In this document: positions 39,304 to 48,827 of the stretch, piece after piece | Layout: each line of letters starts with the position of its first letter | Position numbering within the stretch: position 1 is the stretch's first letter | Assembly: GCA_028285525.1 (NCBI GenBank) | Contig: JANQOZ010000082.1 | Location: 1-64,000 of the forward strand | From: Lysobacterales bacterium | GTDB taxonomy: Bacteria > Pseudomonadota > Gammaproteobacteria > Xanthomonadales > SZUA-38 | Length of the DNA stretch: 64,000 nucleotides | Direction of reading: 5' to 3' | Translations under genes and position numbers: made by a program | The notes under the pieces: generated by a model | Told to the model about the DNA's origin: nothing | What the model saw: the letters and a program-made list of their open reading frames with translations, nothing else | Databases searched by the model: none

Positions 39304-39312
39304 TGGGATAAT
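39304..39312 (+). promoter_or_regulatory. extended -10 promoter element for recA
   Basis: TGGGATAAT is a near-consensus extended -10 box 44 bases upstream of the recA start. No good -35 is seen, and I found no CTGT-N8-ACAG LexA box near it. Confidence 0.5.
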
Positions 39313-39355
39313 GCCTCGATTTCCCGCCAACCCCCACCACACGTTCGAGGTATCA

Positions 39356-40390
39356 ATGGAAGACAACAAAAAGCGCGCTCTGGCAGCAGCTCTGGGCCAG
39401 ATTGAGAAACAGTTCGGCAAAGGTGCGGTCATGCGCATGGGCGATGACACCGCAGCCGACATCGACGTCATCTCGAGCGGATCGCTCAAGCTGGATGTGG
39501 CTCTGGGTATTGGTGGGTACCCGAAGGGTCGCGTCGTCGAGATCTACGGGCCGGAGTCCAGCGGTAAAACGACGCTGACGCTGCAGGCCATCGCCGAATG
39601 CCAGAAGGCCGGCGGCACGGCAGCTTTTATCGACGCGGAACACGCGCTCGACCCCAGCTATGCCGAAAAGCTGGGCGTCAACATCGACGACCTGCTGGTC
39701 TCCCAGCCGGACACCGGTGAGCAGGCGCTGGAAATCGCCGACATGCTGGTGCGTTCCAGCGCTATCGATATCATCGTCGTCGACTCGGTGGCCGCGCTCA
39801 CGCCTAAGGCGGAAATCGAGGGCGAGATGGGCGATTCGCACGTCGGTCTGCAGGCCCGCCTGATGTCTCAGGCGCTGCGGAAGCTCACCGCCAATATCAA
39901 GCGGTCCAATACGCTGGTCATGTTTATCAACCAGATCCGCATGAAGATCGGCGTGATGTTCGGCAGCCCGGAGACGACCACGGGCGGCAACGCGCTGAAG
40001 TTCTACTCCTCGGTTCGGCTGGACATCCGCCGCATCGGCGCGGTGAAGCGTGGCGACGAGGTGATCGGCAACGATACGCGGGTCAAGGTCGTGAAAAACA
40101 AAACGGCGCCGCCGTTCCGCAAAGCGGAGTTCGAGATTCTCTACGGCGAAGGTGTTTCGCGGGAGGGTGAGGTCATCGACCTCGGTGTGGAGCACAACAT
40201 CGTCGACAAGGCGGGCGCCTGGTATTCCTATAACGGCGATCGCATTGGCCAGGGCAAAGACAACGTGCGGAATTTCCTCAAGGACAATCCGGACCTAATG
40301 GCTGAGATCGAGGGTCGGATCCGTGCAGAGCTGCTCGGTACTGACACTGAGGTGGATCAGGACGCTGAGCCCACGCCGGAAGAGGCCTGA
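39356..40390 (+). CDS. recA: recombinase RecA
   Basis: 344-residue recombinase that forms filaments on single-stranded DNA, drives strand exchange and activates LexA cleavage. It has Walker [10 protein letters not shown], the core motif [15 protein letters not shown]-binding loops L1 and L2 ([42 protein letters not shown]), and an acidic C-terminus ([14 protein letters not shown]). ATG 39356 gives [21 protein letters not shown]; an upstream frame from 39311 crosses the promoter. recX follows immediately. Confidence 0.98.
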   Translation: MEDNKKRALAAALGQIEKQFGKGAVMRMGDDTAADIDVISSGSLKLDVALGIGGYPKGRVVEIYGPESSGKTTLTLQAIAECQKAGGTAAFIDAEHALDPSYAEKLGVNIDDLLVSQPDTGEQALEIADMLVRSSAIDIIVVDSVAALTPKAEIEGEMGDSHVGLQARLMSQALRKLTANIKRSNTLVMFINQIRMKIGVMFGSPETTTGGNALKFYSSVRLDIRRIGAVKRGDEVIGNDTRVKVVKNKTAPPFRKAEFEILYGEGVSREGEVIDLGVEHNIVDKAGAWYSYNGDRIGQGKDNVRNFLKDNPDLMAEIEGRIRAELLGTDTEVDQDAEPTPEEA

Positions 40391-40392
40391 CG

Positions 40393-40881
40393 CTGAGGGA
40401 CGAGTTTTCGGATCAGCGTGATGACGCTGATCCGGAAGAAGCGTTTGCGGAGGCGTTTCGCCGCGCCCGGCATCGGGCGGTTGCCTGGCTGTCTCGCCGG
40501 GAGTACGCCACCGGCGAGATGCGCCAGAAGCTCGAGCAGCAGGGGGGATTTCCCGCGGACGTGGCGGAGCACACCATGGAGTGGCTGCTCCGCAACGACC
40601 TGATCAGCAACGAACGGTTCAGCGAAGCGTTCTGCCGGCGGCGGGCCCGCCAGGGCTATGGGCCGCAGCGCGTGCGGATGGAGCTGCGCCAGCGCGGGGT
40701 CCCGTCAGCGATGGCTGAGCTGGCCCTGGAGGCGGAAAGCTGGCACGAGGCTGCGCAGACGGCGTGGCAGAAACGTTTCAAGTCCATGCTGCCGGAGGGA
40801 GCAAAAGAGCGCGCCCGGCAGCAAAAATACCTTGCGCAGCGGGGCTTCAGCCACGATATCATCCGCTCTGTCATACGATAA
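40393..40881 (+). CDS. recX: regulatory protein RecX (apparent CTG start)
   Basis: Small helical-repeat protein that caps and limits RecA filaments. RecX homology (RHRAVAWLSRREYATGEMRQKLEQQG, then RRRARQGYGPQRVRMELRQRGV and KYLAQRGFSHDIIRSVI) begins well before the first ATG (40519). Between the in-frame stop at 40366-40368 and that ATG there is no ATG, GTG or TTG. CTG at 40393 gives 162 residues, the normal length, and GGAAGAGG lies seven bases upstream, inside the end of recA. Translation by coupling from recA is likely. Starting at 40519 would delete the first repeat and leave only 120 residues. Confidence 0.8.
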   Translation: MRDEFSDQRDDADPEEAFAEAFRRARHRAVAWLSRREYATGEMRQKLEQQGGFPADVAEHTMEWLLRNDLISNERFSEAFCRRRARQGYGPQRVRMELRQRGVPSAMAELALEAESWHEAAQTAWQKRFKSMLPEGAKERARQQKYLAQRGFSHDIIRSVIR

Positions 40882-40896
40882 GCCGATCATTGTTCC

Positions 40897-43539
40897 ATGA
40901 CCAGTAGCTCCGACCTTCGGGCCAGCTTTATCCAGTTTTTCGCCGAGCACGACCACCAGGCGGTGGCCAGCAGTCCGCTGGTGCCCGCCAACGATCCCAC
41001 GCTGCTATTCACCAATGCCGGGATGGTGCAGTTCAAGGACGTGTTCCTGGGCGCGGAGCAGCGTCCCTATCAGCGGGCCGTGTCGTCGCAGCGCTGCGTG
41101 CGGGCCGGCGGCAAACACAACGATCTTGACGAGGTGGGCTACACGGCGCGGCACCACACATTCTTTGAAATGCTGGGCAACTTCAGCTTCGGTGACTACT
41201 TCAAAGAAGACGCGATCGTCTATGCCTGGCAGTTCCTCACCGAGGTGCTGAAGCTGCCGGAAGAAAAGCTGCTGGTCACGGTTTATGAAAGTGACGACGA
41301 GGCCTTCGACCTGTGGACCGGCAAGATGGGCCTGCCGCCGGAGAAGGTGCTGCGGATTGGCGATAAGCCCGGCGGCAAACCGTTTGAGAGCGATAATTTC
41401 TGGGCGATGGGTGACACCGGCCCGTGCGGCCCGTGCTCCGAGATTTTCTACGACCACGGTGAGGGTGTGCCGGGCGGCCCGCCCGGGTCGGCCGACGAAG
41501 ACGGCGACCGTTTTATCGAGATCTGGAACCTGGTGTTCATGCAGTTCGACCGCGACGCCAGCGGCGAGATGCGGCCTCTGCCAAAGCCCTGCGTGGATAC
41601 CGGCATGGGGCTGGAGCGCCTCGCGGCTATCCTGCAGGGCAAACACTCCAACTACGAAACGGACACCTTCCAGGCGTTGATCACCGCCGCGGCTGAGCTC
41701 ACAGGCGCCGCCGATCGGGACAACAACTCGCTCAAGGTGATCGCTGACCACATCCGCGCCTGCGCCTTTCTGATCGTCGACGGCGTGCTGCCCGCCAACG
41801 AGGGCCGCGGCTACGTGCTGCGCCGGATCATTCGCCGGGCGATTCGCCACGGCTACAAGCTCGGCCAGAAAGCGCCGTTCTTTGCGGCCCTGGTGCCGGC
41901 GCTGGATGCCCAGATGGGTGAAGCCTATCCGGAACTGCGCGCCAAGGTGGCGTTTGTTCAGCGCGTGCTGACAACCGAGGAGGAGCGCTTCTCCGAAACG
42001 CTGGAAAACGGCATGAAGCTGCTGGAAGAGGCGATCAGCGGTCTCTCCAGCGACCAGATTCCCGGCGATACGGCGTTCAAGCTTTACGACACCTACGGCT
42101 TTCCGGTGGACCTGACCGCCGACGTTGCCCGGGAGCGAGGCCTCACGGTGGATCAGTCGGGCTTCGACACCGCGATGGAGGCGCAGCGCGACCGGGCGCG
42201 GGCCGCCAGCCAGTTCAAGACCGGGGGCGCAGTGGACGGTGAGCTGCTGGCCAACCTGCCAGCGCCTGAGTTCCTGGGTTATCAGCACCTCGAAGGCGTT
42301 TCCGCGCAGGTCACCGGCCTGATGGTGGACGGCAAGTCGGTGCAGCAGGTGTCCGGCGACGAAGAGGTCACCGTCTTCCTGTCGCAGACGCCGTTTTACG
42401 CGGAGTCGGGCGGCCAGGTGGGCGACCAGGGAACGCTGACCGGTGACGGGCTCGTGTTTTCGGTAGAGGACACCCAAAAACTCGCCGGGGTGCACCATGC
42501 GCATGTCGGCAAACTCAAAGCGGGTGAGCTGGCCGTAGGGCAGGTTGTCAACGCCAGCATCGACGTTGAGCGGCGTGAGGCCATCGTCCTGAATCACAGC
42601 GGAACCCACCTGCTGCACGCTGCGCTGCGCAAGGTGCTGGGTGATCACGTCGAGCAGAAGGGGTCGCTGGTGGCGCCCGATCGGCTGCGGTTTGATTTCT
42701 CCCACTTCGAACCGGTGACCGCCGAGGAGCTCCAGGAACTCGAGCGCATGGTCAACCGGGAGATTCGCGCCAACGCGCCGGCCGACGTCAACCTGATGAG
42801 CTTCGACCAGGCGCTGGAAACCGGCGCCATGGCGCTGTTCGGGGAGAAGTACGGTGACGAGGTCCGCGTGCTGCGCTTCGGCGATTTTTCCATCGAGCTG
42901 TGCGGCGGGACCCACGTTCAGCGGGTGGGTGATATCGGACTGCTGAAAATTGTCAGCGAATCGGGCATTGCGGCGGGTATCCGGCGCATCGAGGCTGTGA
43001 CCGGCGACGGCGCGCTGGAGTACATTGCCAGTCAGGAAGCCGCCCTGAGCGAGGCCGCCTCACTGGTCAAGGGTTCAGCGGCTGACGTACCGGCAAAGGT
43101 GCGGCAGATCATGGAAAAGTCCCGCGAGCTGGAAAAGGCGCTAGCGGCCGCCCGGGCGAGTCTCGCCAGCAAAGCCGGCGGCGATCTGTCGGAGCAGGCG
43201 GTCGAGGTGGGTGATCTCAAGGTGGTTGCGGCCCGGCTGGAGGGCGTCAAACCACAGGAGCTGCGCCAGATGGTCGACAAGCTCAAAGACAAACTGCAGA
43301 CCGCGGCGGTCGTCCTGGCAGTGGCTGACGAAGCCAGGGTCCAGCTCGCGGCCGGCGTGACGGCTGACGCCACGGATCGGGTCAAGGCCGGCGATCTCGT
43401 GAACCACGTTGCGGGGCAGGTCGGGGGCAAAGGCGGCGGTCGACCTGATATGGCCCAGGCGGGCGGCAATCAGCCCGGCAACCTGGCAGCGGCGCTCGAC
43501 AGCGTGGTGCCCTGGGTTAAGGCACAGCTCAGCGGGTGA
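40897..43539 (+). CDS. alaS: alanyl-tRNA synthetase
   Basis: 880-residue class II synthetase. The catalytic core has motif 1 [18 protein letters not shown] and the tRNA-recognition region. The editing domain carries the zinc-binding [12 protein letters not shown] and CGGTHV motifs that remove Ser and Gly from tRNA-Ala. The C-terminal oligomerisation C-Ala domain ends [15 protein letters not shown]. Length is full. recA-recX-alaS is the common order; csrA, a frequent next gene, is not here. An arsenic cluster follows instead. Confidence 0.97.
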   Translation: MTSSSDLRASFIQFFAEHDHQAVASSPLVPANDPTLLFTNAGMVQFKDVFLGAEQRPYQRAVSSQRCVRAGGKHNDLDEVGYTARHHTFFEMLGNFSFGDYFKEDAIVYAWQFLTEVLKLPEEKLLVTVYESDDEAFDLWTGKMGLPPEKVLRIGDKPGGKPFESDNFWAMGDTGPCGPCSEIFYDHGEGVPGGPPGSADEDGDRFIEIWNLVFMQFDRDASGEMRPLPKPCVDTGMGLERLAAILQGKHSNYETDTFQALITAAAELTGAADRDNNSLKVIADHIRACAFLIVDGVLPANEGRGYVLRRIIRRAIRHGYKLGQKAPFFAALVPALDAQMGEAYPELRAKVAFVQRVLTTEEERFSETLENGMKLLEEAISGLSSDQIPGDTAFKLYDTYGFPVDLTADVARERGLTVDQSGFDTAMEAQRDRARAASQFKTGGAVDGELLANLPAPEFLGYQHLEGVSAQVTGLMVDGKSVQQVSGDEEVTVFLSQTPFYAESGGQVGDQGTLTGDGLVFSVEDTQKLAGVHHAHVGKLKAGELAVGQVVNASIDVERREAIVLNHSGTHLLHAALRKVLGDHVEQKGSLVAPDRLRFDFSHFEPVTAEELQELERMVNREIRANAPADVNLMSFDQALETGAMALFGEKYGDEVRVLRFGDFSIELCGGTHVQRVGDIGLLKIVSESGIAAGIRRIEAVTGDGALEYIASQEAALSEAASLVKGSAADVPAKVRQIMEKSRELEKALAAARASLASKAGGDLSEQAVEVGDLKVVAARLEGVKPQELRQMVDKLKDKLQTAAVVLAVADEARVQLAAGVTADATDRVKAGDLVNHVAGQVGGKGGGRPDMAQAGGNQPGNLAAALDSVVPWVKAQLSG

Positions 43540-43612
43540 ACGCCGCGGCGAGACGCATCCCCGCGTCTCGCGTCAAAACTTTGAATCGTTGTCGAGCGCT
43601 TGCTTTGTATCA

Positions 43613-43636
43613 ATATGTCGATTATCGTCGACATAT
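43613..43636. promoter_or_regulatory. ArsR operator (inverted repeat)
   Basis: ATATGTCGA-N6-TCGACATAT is a perfect repeat with nine-base arms, and the right arm runs into the ATG of arsR (43635). Placement over the start codon fits autorepression of the arsenic operon by its ArsR, released when arsenite binds. Confidence 0.78.
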
Positions 43637-44012
43637 GGAAATGATGGATGCTGTCAGCGCACTCAGCGCTCTGGCTCAAGAAAGCCGCCTGACCACTTTT
43701 CGCCTGCTCATCAGGGCCGGTGACGCCGGGATGGCCGCGGGTGACATCGCCCGAGAGCTTGGTGTACCGCACAACACGCTCTCCAGCCACTTGGCCTGCC
43801 TGGCGCGAAGCGGCCTGGTGACGTCGACGCGCCAAAGCCGAAGCATCATTTATCGCGTCGACTTTGCGGGCACGCGTGAGCTGCTGGCGTTTCTGCTCGA
43901 GGACTGCTGCCAGGGGCAGCCCGAGGTGTGTTCGCCCGCGATCGAAAGCGTCCTTTCCGCCTGTTGCGCGGGTGAACCAACCGAGGCTGCGGAACCCAAG
44001 AGGAATCACTGA
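43635..44012 (+). CDS. arsR: arsenic-responsive ArsR family repressor
   Basis: 125-residue winged-helix repressor. The DNA-binding part is MAAGDIARELGVPHNTLSSHLACLARSGLVTSTRQSRSIIYRV. Unlike the E. coli form, likely arsenite ligands sit at the C-terminus: Cys91-Cys92, Cys99 and Cys110-Cys111. This is an arrangement known from Acidithiobacillus-type ArsR, whose C-terminal Cys trio binds As(III). The longer frame from 43536 would translate the operator, so ATG 43635 is used. The stop overlaps the arsI start by one base, so the two are coupled. Confidence 0.92.
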   Translation: MEMMDAVSALSALAQESRLTTFRLLIRAGDAGMAAGDIARELGVPHNTLSSHLACLARSGLVTSTRQSRSIIYRVDFAGTRELLAFLLEDCCQGQPEVCSPAIESVLSACCAGEPTEAAEPKRNH

Positions 44013-44437
44013 TGAAACGACTGCATGTACACATCGATGTCGAAGATCTCCAAACGTCGATCGGGTTTTACTCAACGCTGTTCTCGGCGGAGCCCGAGGT
44101 CGTCGAGGAGGACTACGCCCGCTGGATGCTGGACGACCCCCGGGTCAACTTTGCGGTCAGCACGCGCGCCGGCAGCACCGGCGTCAGCCACCTCGGTATT
44201 CAGGTCGAGGACGAGAAGGAGCTGGCCGAGCTCTATCAGCGTTTGGACTCCGCCAGCGGCGATGTGCTCGATGAAGGCACCACCACCTGCTGCTATGCCC
44301 GATCAACCAAACGATGGATCGCCGACCCTCAGGGCGTGGACTGGGAGACTTTCCTGACACACGGACGCTCGACGGTGTACGGCCACGAACTCGGTGAGAT
44401 GGATCAGGGGCAGACGGAATCCACCGGCTGCTGCTGA
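44012..44437 (+). CDS. arsI: ArsI-type C-As lyase (or CadI-like VOC protein)
   Basis: 141-residue VOC-fold protein of the ArsI/CadI family. ArsI is an Fe(II) dioxygenase that cleaves the carbon-arsenic bond of trivalent methyl- and aromatic arsenicals. The hallmark vicinal cysteines Cys93-Cys94 (GTTTCCYARSTKRWIADPQG) bind the arsenical. His5 or His7, His60 (VSHLGIQV) and Glu112 (DWETF) are candidate iron ligands. Its place between arsR and an arsenite exporter supports the ArsI role over cadmium-induced CadI. Confidence 0.87.
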   Translation: MKRLHVHIDVEDLQTSIGFYSTLFSAEPEVVEEDYARWMLDDPRVNFAVSTRAGSTGVSHLGIQVEDEKELAELYQRLDSASGDVLDEGTTTCCYARSTKRWIADPQGVDWETFLTHGRSTVYGHELGEMDQGQTESTGCC

Positions 44438-44455
44438 GTGGCGGAGGTTTCTACC

Positions 44456-45508
44456 ATGGGTCTTTTTGAACGCTGGCTTTCTTTGTGGGTCGGCCTGGGA
44501 ATTGTTGCGGGCATTGCGCTGGGCGCTCAGTTCCCGGGTCTGTTTGAGGCCGTAGCGGGCCTTGAGTACGCCAGCGTCAATCTTGTGGTGGCCGTCCTGA
44601 TCTGGGCCATGATCTACCCGATGATGGTCAACGTGGATTTCGCGTCCCTGCGCGACGTCGGGCGCCGTCCCCGTGGGCTCTGCATCACCCTGGTGGTGAA
44701 CTGGCTTATCAAACCCTTTTCCATGGCTGCGCTCGGCGTCCTGTTCTTTGAGGTTGTTTTTGCCGGGCTCGTTGCGCCGGAAACCGCCCGGGAATACATC
44801 GCGGGCATGATCCTGCTGGGCGTTGCGCCCTGTACCGCGATGGTGTTTGTCTGGAGCCAGCTCGTGCGCGGTGATGCCAACTACACGCTGGTCCAGGTCT
44901 CGATCAACGATCTGATCATGGTGTTTGCGTTTGCGCCGCTGGCGGCCATGCTGCTGGGCATCACCGAGGTGGTGGTGCCGTGGGAAACCCTGATCCTGTC
45001 GGTTGTGCTGTACGTTGTGACGCCGCTGCTGGCGGGCTATTTGACCCGCCGGCTGCTTGGGGCAGGCCAGGATTCGGGCCGGGTTGATGCGTTTACGCAG
45101 CGGATCAAACCGTTCTCTATTGTCGGGCTGGTGGCGACGGTGGTGCTGCTGTTTGGCTTTCAGGCCGAAAAGATCCTGGGCCAGCCCGGGGTGATTGCGC
45201 TGATTGCCGTTCCGTTGATCATCCAGAGCTACGGAATTTTCTTTGTGGCGTACGGGTGGGCTTATGTGTGGCGGGTGCCGTTTGAAACCGCCGCTCCCGC
45301 AGCGCTCATCGGCACGTCTAATTTCTTTGAACTGGCGGTGGCTGTCGCGATCAGCCTGTTTGGTCTCAACTCCGGCGCTGCGCTGGCCACGGTTGTGGGC
45401 GTGCTGGTTGAGGTGCCGGTCATGCTGTCGCTGGTTGCTCTGGCCAACAAAACCCGCTCGCACTTTCCGGCGCAGGGCAACCTGCGTGCAGTCGGTGAAA
45501 ACTCCTAG
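44456..45508 (+). CDS. acr3: ACR3 family arsenite efflux transporter
   Basis: 350-residue inner membrane transporter with about ten membrane segments that exports arsenite using the proton gradient. Family signature: [39 protein letters not shown], with the conserved Cys in TM4. Another is [55 protein letters not shown] eight bases ahead decides for ATG 44456 over GTG 44438. As the last gene of arsR-arsI-acr3, it would remove the arsenite that ArsI releases. Confidence 0.94.
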   Translation: MGLFERWLSLWVGLGIVAGIALGAQFPGLFEAVAGLEYASVNLVVAVLIWAMIYPMMVNVDFASLRDVGRRPRGLCITLVVNWLIKPFSMAALGVLFFEVVFAGLVAPETAREYIAGMILLGVAPCTAMVFVWSQLVRGDANYTLVQVSINDLIMVFAFAPLAAMLLGITEVVVPWETLILSVVLYVVTPLLAGYLTRRLLGAGQDSGRVDAFTQRIKPFSIVGLVATVVLLFGFQAEKILGQPGVIALIAVPLIIQSYGIFFVAYGWAYVWRVPFETAAPAALIGTSNFFELAVAVAISLFGLNSGAALATVVGVLVEVPVMLSLVALANKTRSHFPAQGNLRAVGENS

Positions 45509-45602
45509 GGCGTCGAACCTCCAGTCTTAGCTGATTGCTGAGGGGCTGCCTGCCGGTTGGCCGGCATCAGTCTCAACTTGTTCTTTCGGTTAATATGTAA
45601 TA

Positions 45603-45614
45603 ATGTAATTACAT
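45603..45614. promoter_or_regulatory. palindrome over the start of the second ArsR gene
   Basis: ATGTAATTACAT is a perfect 12-base palindrome whose last bases are the first two of the ATG at 45613. A second partial copy, ATGTAATA, precedes it (45595-45602). AT-rich palindromes of this kind are typical ArsR/SmtB sites, so autoregulation is likely. Confidence 0.55.
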
Positions 45615-45954
45615 GTTAACTAATAACAGCATGGATTCGATCTTTCAGGCGCTGGCGCATGAAATCCGGCGAACGATCCTGGATCTGCTTCGCGAGAATC
45701 CTGGTTTGACCGTCGGCAAGCTGGCGGGGCATTTTGACGTCAGCCGGATTGCGGTCATGAATCATCTGGCGGTGCTCGAAAAAGCCGGGCTCGTTACCAG
45801 CGAGAAGGATCGTCGTTCCCGTCGGCTTTATCTCAACGTCATGCCCATCCAGCTGATCTATGACCGCTGGACCGACGACTACAGCGGCCATTGGGCAGGC
45901 CGCTTGGCCTCCATCAAATACGCCGCCGAGCAGGCCGCGAAGGATAAAAAATGA
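45613..45954 (+). CDS. ArsR/SmtB-type winged-helix regulator (SRPBCC-linked)
   Basis: 113-residue regulator with no cysteine, so it is not a typical metal sensor. The winged helix reads FQALAHEIRRTILDLLRENPGLTVGKLAGHFDVSRIAVMNHLAVLEKAGLVTSEKDRRSRRLYLN. This type usually pairs with an SRPBCC (AHSA1) gene, as here, where the stop overlaps the next start by four bases. An alternative ATG is at 45631, which would leave the palindrome wholly upstream. No ribosome binding site favours either. Confidence 0.85.
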   Translation: MLTNNSMDSIFQALAHEIRRTILDLLRENPGLTVGKLAGHFDVSRIAVMNHLAVLEKAGLVTSEKDRRSRRLYLNVMPIQLIYDRWTDDYSGHWAGRLASIKYAAEQAAKDKK

Positions 45955-46490
45955 CAACAAGCGACAGCAGTAAGGCCATCTACCGGGTTGTGATCAACGC
46001 GCCGATTGAGACCGTCTGGTCGGAGCTGGTAAAAACGGATCAGGTCCTGCCGTTCTTCTTTGGGGCGGTGTGCAAAACCCCCGGGCAGCTTGAGGTGGGT
46101 GCGCCGGTGGCGATGCAGACCACCAACGGCAAATTTTGCAGCGTCGTCGGCAAAGTGCTGGAGTTCAGTCCGCCGCACCGCTACGCCCACAGCTTTAAGT
46201 TCACCAACCACGACGATGCGCCGTGCACGGTGACCTACGAACTCAAAGAGGTCGCTGACGGGGTGGAGTTTTCGCTGATCACCACGAACGTCCCGGTGGG
46301 GACCAAAACGGAAAAAGGTATGGCTCAGGGCGGGCCGTTTATCGTCAACACCTTTAAGTCGGTGGTGGAAAAGGGCAAGCCGGGCTTTGGGGGGCGCCTC
46401 ATGCTGGGCATGATTGGACTGTTTCAGCCCCTCACGCCGAAGGTTTGCCGCTCGGAAAACTGGTCTTTCGACAAAATACTGGAGCTCTAG
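45951..46490 (+). CDS. SRPBCC (AHSA1-like) domain protein
   Basis: 179-residue START-like fold protein with a hydrophobic ligand pocket. The domain begins IYRVVINAPIETVWSELVKTDQVLPFFFG and has the central HRYAHSFKFTNHDDAPCTVTYELKEVADGVEFSL pattern. The last 40 residues, with FGGRLMLGMIGLFQPLTPK, are an amphipathic extension. The ligand is unknown. It is translationally coupled to the ArsR-type regulator (ATGA overlap), a widespread pair. Confidence 0.85.
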   Translation: MTTSDSSKAIYRVVINAPIETVWSELVKTDQVLPFFFGAVCKTPGQLEVGAPVAMQTTNGKFCSVVGKVLEFSPPHRYAHSFKFTNHDDAPCTVTYELKEVADGVEFSLITTNVPVGTKTEKGMAQGGPFIVNTFKSVVEKGKPGFGGRLMLGMIGLFQPLTPKVCRSENWSFDKILEL

Positions 46491-46586
46491 CGCCGCCGAG
46501 GCAGTCGCCGGTGTCCTGGATATATCGTAAGTCAGTCTCTAGAAAGTACTTCCTAGCTATTGATAAACAAACGTTTTATTGCTCAA

Positions 46587-47774
46587 TCAGTTCTGAATCA
46601 CGCCGAGTTCAGCCCCCACCTTGCGGAACGCCGCAATCGCCTGATCCAGGTGTTCCCGGGTGTGGGCCGCGGAGATCTGCAGACGAATGCGGGCCTGCCC
46701 CTTGGGCACCACGGGATAGAAGAAGCCGATGCAGTAAATGCCCTCGTCCATCAGCCGGCGCGCCATCTCCTGCGACAGCTCAGCGTCGCCAAGCATCACC
46801 GGGCAGATCGGGTGCTCTCCGGCGAGAATCGTGAATCCTGCGGCGGTCATCTGTTCGCGAAAGTAGCGCGTGTTTTCGTTGAGCTGCTGCCGCAGGCCGT
46901 CGCTTGCGTCCATCAGCTCAAACACCTTGATGCTGGCGCCGACAATGGCGGGAGCCAGCGTGTTGGAGAAGAGGTAGGGCCGGGAGCGTTGGCGCAGCAT
47001 GTCGATCACCGGCTTGCGTCCGGTGGTAAACCCTCCGGAGCCACCGCCGAGCGCTTTACCGAGCGTCGAGGTGAAGATATCGATGCGGTCCATCACCCCG
47101 TGATGTTCCGCTGAACCCCGGCCCGTCGGCCCAACGAAACCGGTGGCGTGACAGTCATCGATCATGACGAGCGCATCGTAGCGTTCCGCCAGGTCACAAA
47201 TCTGATCCAGCTTTGCGATATACCCGTCCATGGAAAACACGCCGTCGGTAGCGATCAGCCGGGTTCGGGCGCCCGCCGCGTTCTTAAGCTGGGTTTCCAG
47301 GTCCGCCATGTCGCTGTTGGCGTAGCGGTAGCGCTGCGCCTTGCATAAGCGAATCCCGTCGATGATCGAGGCGTGGTTGAGGGCGTCGGAGATCACCGCG
47401 TCCTCGGGTCCGAGGATGGTCTCGAAGAGGCCGCCGTTGGCGTCGAAGCACGACGGATAGAGGATGGTGTCCTCGGTGCCGAAAAAGCCGCTGATCTGCT
47501 GTTCGAGCTGCTTATGGAGGTCCTGTGTGCCGCAGATAAAGCGCACTGACGCGAGCCCAAAGCCGTGCTCGTCCAGCGCCTGGTGGGCTGCGGCGATCAC
47601 CTCTGGATGGTCGGCCAGGCCCAGATAGTTGTTCGCGCAGAAGTTCAGCACGTCGCGGCCGTCGGCCACGATGGCGACCCGCTGCGGCGTGCTGATGACC
47701 CGCTCGGTCTTGTACAGGCCGTCAGCCTGGATTTGTTCCAGTTCGAGTTTTAGTCGGTCCTGCGCAGCGCTCAT
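46587..47774 (-). CDS. kbl: 2-amino-3-ketobutyrate CoA ligase (glycine C-acetyltransferase)
   Basis: 395-residue pyridoxal-phosphate enzyme that splits 2-amino-3-oxobutyrate with CoA into glycine and acetyl-CoA, the second step of threonine breakdown. Full family sequence: [49 protein letters not shown], and the Schiff-base Lys in [17 protein letters not shown]. It overlaps the end of tdh by four bases, so the two enzymes are made together and can pass on the unstable intermediate. Confidence 0.96.
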   Translation of the reverse strand: MSAAQDRLKLELEQIQADGLYKTERVISTPQRVAIVADGRDVLNFCANNYLGLADHPEVIAAAHQALDEHGFGLASVRFICGTQDLHKQLEQQISGFFGTEDTILYPSCFDANGGLFETILGPEDAVISDALNHASIIDGIRLCKAQRYRYANSDMADLETQLKNAAGARTRLIATDGVFSMDGYIAKLDQICDLAERYDALVMIDDCHATGFVGPTGRGSAEHHGVMDRIDIFTSTLGKALGGGSGGFTTGRKPVIDMLRQRSRPYLFSNTLAPAIVGASIKVFELMDASDGLRQQLNENTRYFREQMTAAGFTILAGEHPICPVMLGDAELSQEMARRLMDEGIYCIGFFYPVVPKGQARIRLQISAAHTREHLDQAIAAFRKVGAELGVIQN

Positions 47775-48820
47775 GCTCTCTCACTCCAATCACAGACCAC
47801 CTTGCCGCAGCGACCTTCCTGCATCAGGGCAAAACCCTGCTCGTAGTCGCTGATGGGGATCTGGTGTGTTAACACTTTTTCCAGGGGAAAACCGGTGAGC
47901 AGCATCTGCGTCATCTTGTACCAGGTCTCGTACATGAGCCGGCCGTAGATGCCGTGCAGCTCCAGCCCTTTGAAGATCACCTGGTGCCAGTTGACTTGGG
48001 ACTCCCGCGACAGAATGCCCAGCATGGCGATTTTGCCGGCCGGGTACATCAGCTCGAGCATGTCGTCGAACGCTCGACCGTTGCCCGACATCTCAAGGCC
48101 CACGTCATAACCCTCGAGCTTCAGCTCGCGCGTGGCGTCCTGGAGCGACTCGCGGGTCACGTTCACGGTTCGGTTGGCGCCCATGCTTGCCGCCAGCTCC
48201 AGCCGATAGTCGTTGACGTCGCTCACCACCACGTTGCGTGCCCCGACGTGGCGGCAGATGCCGGCGGCAATGATGCCGATAGGTCCGGCGCCGGTGATCA
48301 AGACATCTTCGCCGACGAGGTCAAACTTCAGCGCGCAGTGAGCGGCGTTCCCGAACGGATCAAAAAAGGCCGCCAGCTCGGATGGCACCGCTTCGGGAAT
48401 CCGCCACAGGTTGGAGGCGGGGACGGCGACATATTCGGCAAACGCGCCGTTGCGGTTGACGCCGATGCCTTCGGTGTAGGGACACAGATGCTGCTTGCCG
48501 CGCTTGCAGTTCCGGCACACCCCGCAGGCGACGTGGCCTTCGGCGGATACCCTTTCACCGACGTCGTAGCCGACTACGCCGGGGCCAAGCTCGGCGATAC
48601 GGCCGACAAACTCGTGACCGATAATCAGGCCGGGTTTGATCGTCTGGCTGGACCACTCGTCCCAGTCGTAAATATGCACGTCCGTGCCGCAGATGGCCGT
48701 TTTCTCCAGGCGGATCAGCACCTCGTTCGTGCCGACTTCGGGCACCGGTACCTCTTCCAGCCAGATGCCGGGGCCGGCCTCGCGTTTGACGAGCGCCTGC
48801 ATGGTTTGGGGAATGCTCAT
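47771..48820 (-). CDS. tdh: L-threonine 3-dehydrogenase
   Basis: 349-residue zinc medium-chain dehydrogenase that oxidises threonine to 2-amino-3-oxobutyrate with NAD. Catalytic zinc motifs are [15 protein letters not shown] and [10 protein letters not shown]. The structural zinc site is [15 protein letters not shown]. The Rossmann motif is [20 protein letters not shown]. It is followed by kbl, as in E. coli, and preceded after seven bases by the sirtuin gene on the same strand. Confidence 0.96.
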   Translation of the reverse strand: MSIPQTMQALVKREAGPGIWLEEVPVPEVGTNEVLIRLEKTAICGTDVHIYDWDEWSSQTIKPGLIIGHEFVGRIAELGPGVVGYDVGERVSAEGHVACGVCRNCKRGKQHLCPYTEGIGVNRNGAFAEYVAVPASNLWRIPEAVPSELAAFFDPFGNAAHCALKFDLVGEDVLITGAGPIGIIAAGICRHVGARNVVVSDVNDYRLELAASMGANRTVNVTRESLQDATRELKLEGYDVGLEMSGNGRAFDDMLELMYPAGKIAMLGILSRESQVNWHQVIFKGLELHGIYGRLMYETWYKMTQMLLTGFPLEKVLTHQIPISDYEQGFALMQEGRCGKVVCDWSERA

Positions 48821-48827
48821 ACGTCAA

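Noticed and set aside
39261-39355. LexA box expected before recA
   Set aside because: No CTGT-N8-ACAG or other clear symmetric site was found, so no SOS operator is claimed.
41005-42915. 636-codon open frame antisense to alaS
   Set aside because: A shadow of a strongly coding GC-rich gene; it has no recognisable domain and the plus strand is clearly alaS.
43540-43634. csrA after alaS
   Set aside because: The 95-base gap contains no csrA-like sequence; arsR follows.
46491-46586. Terminator between the convergent SRPBCC and kbl genes
   Set aside because: Only a weak, imperfect symmetric stretch near 46540-46555 is present, without a stable stem followed by T residues.
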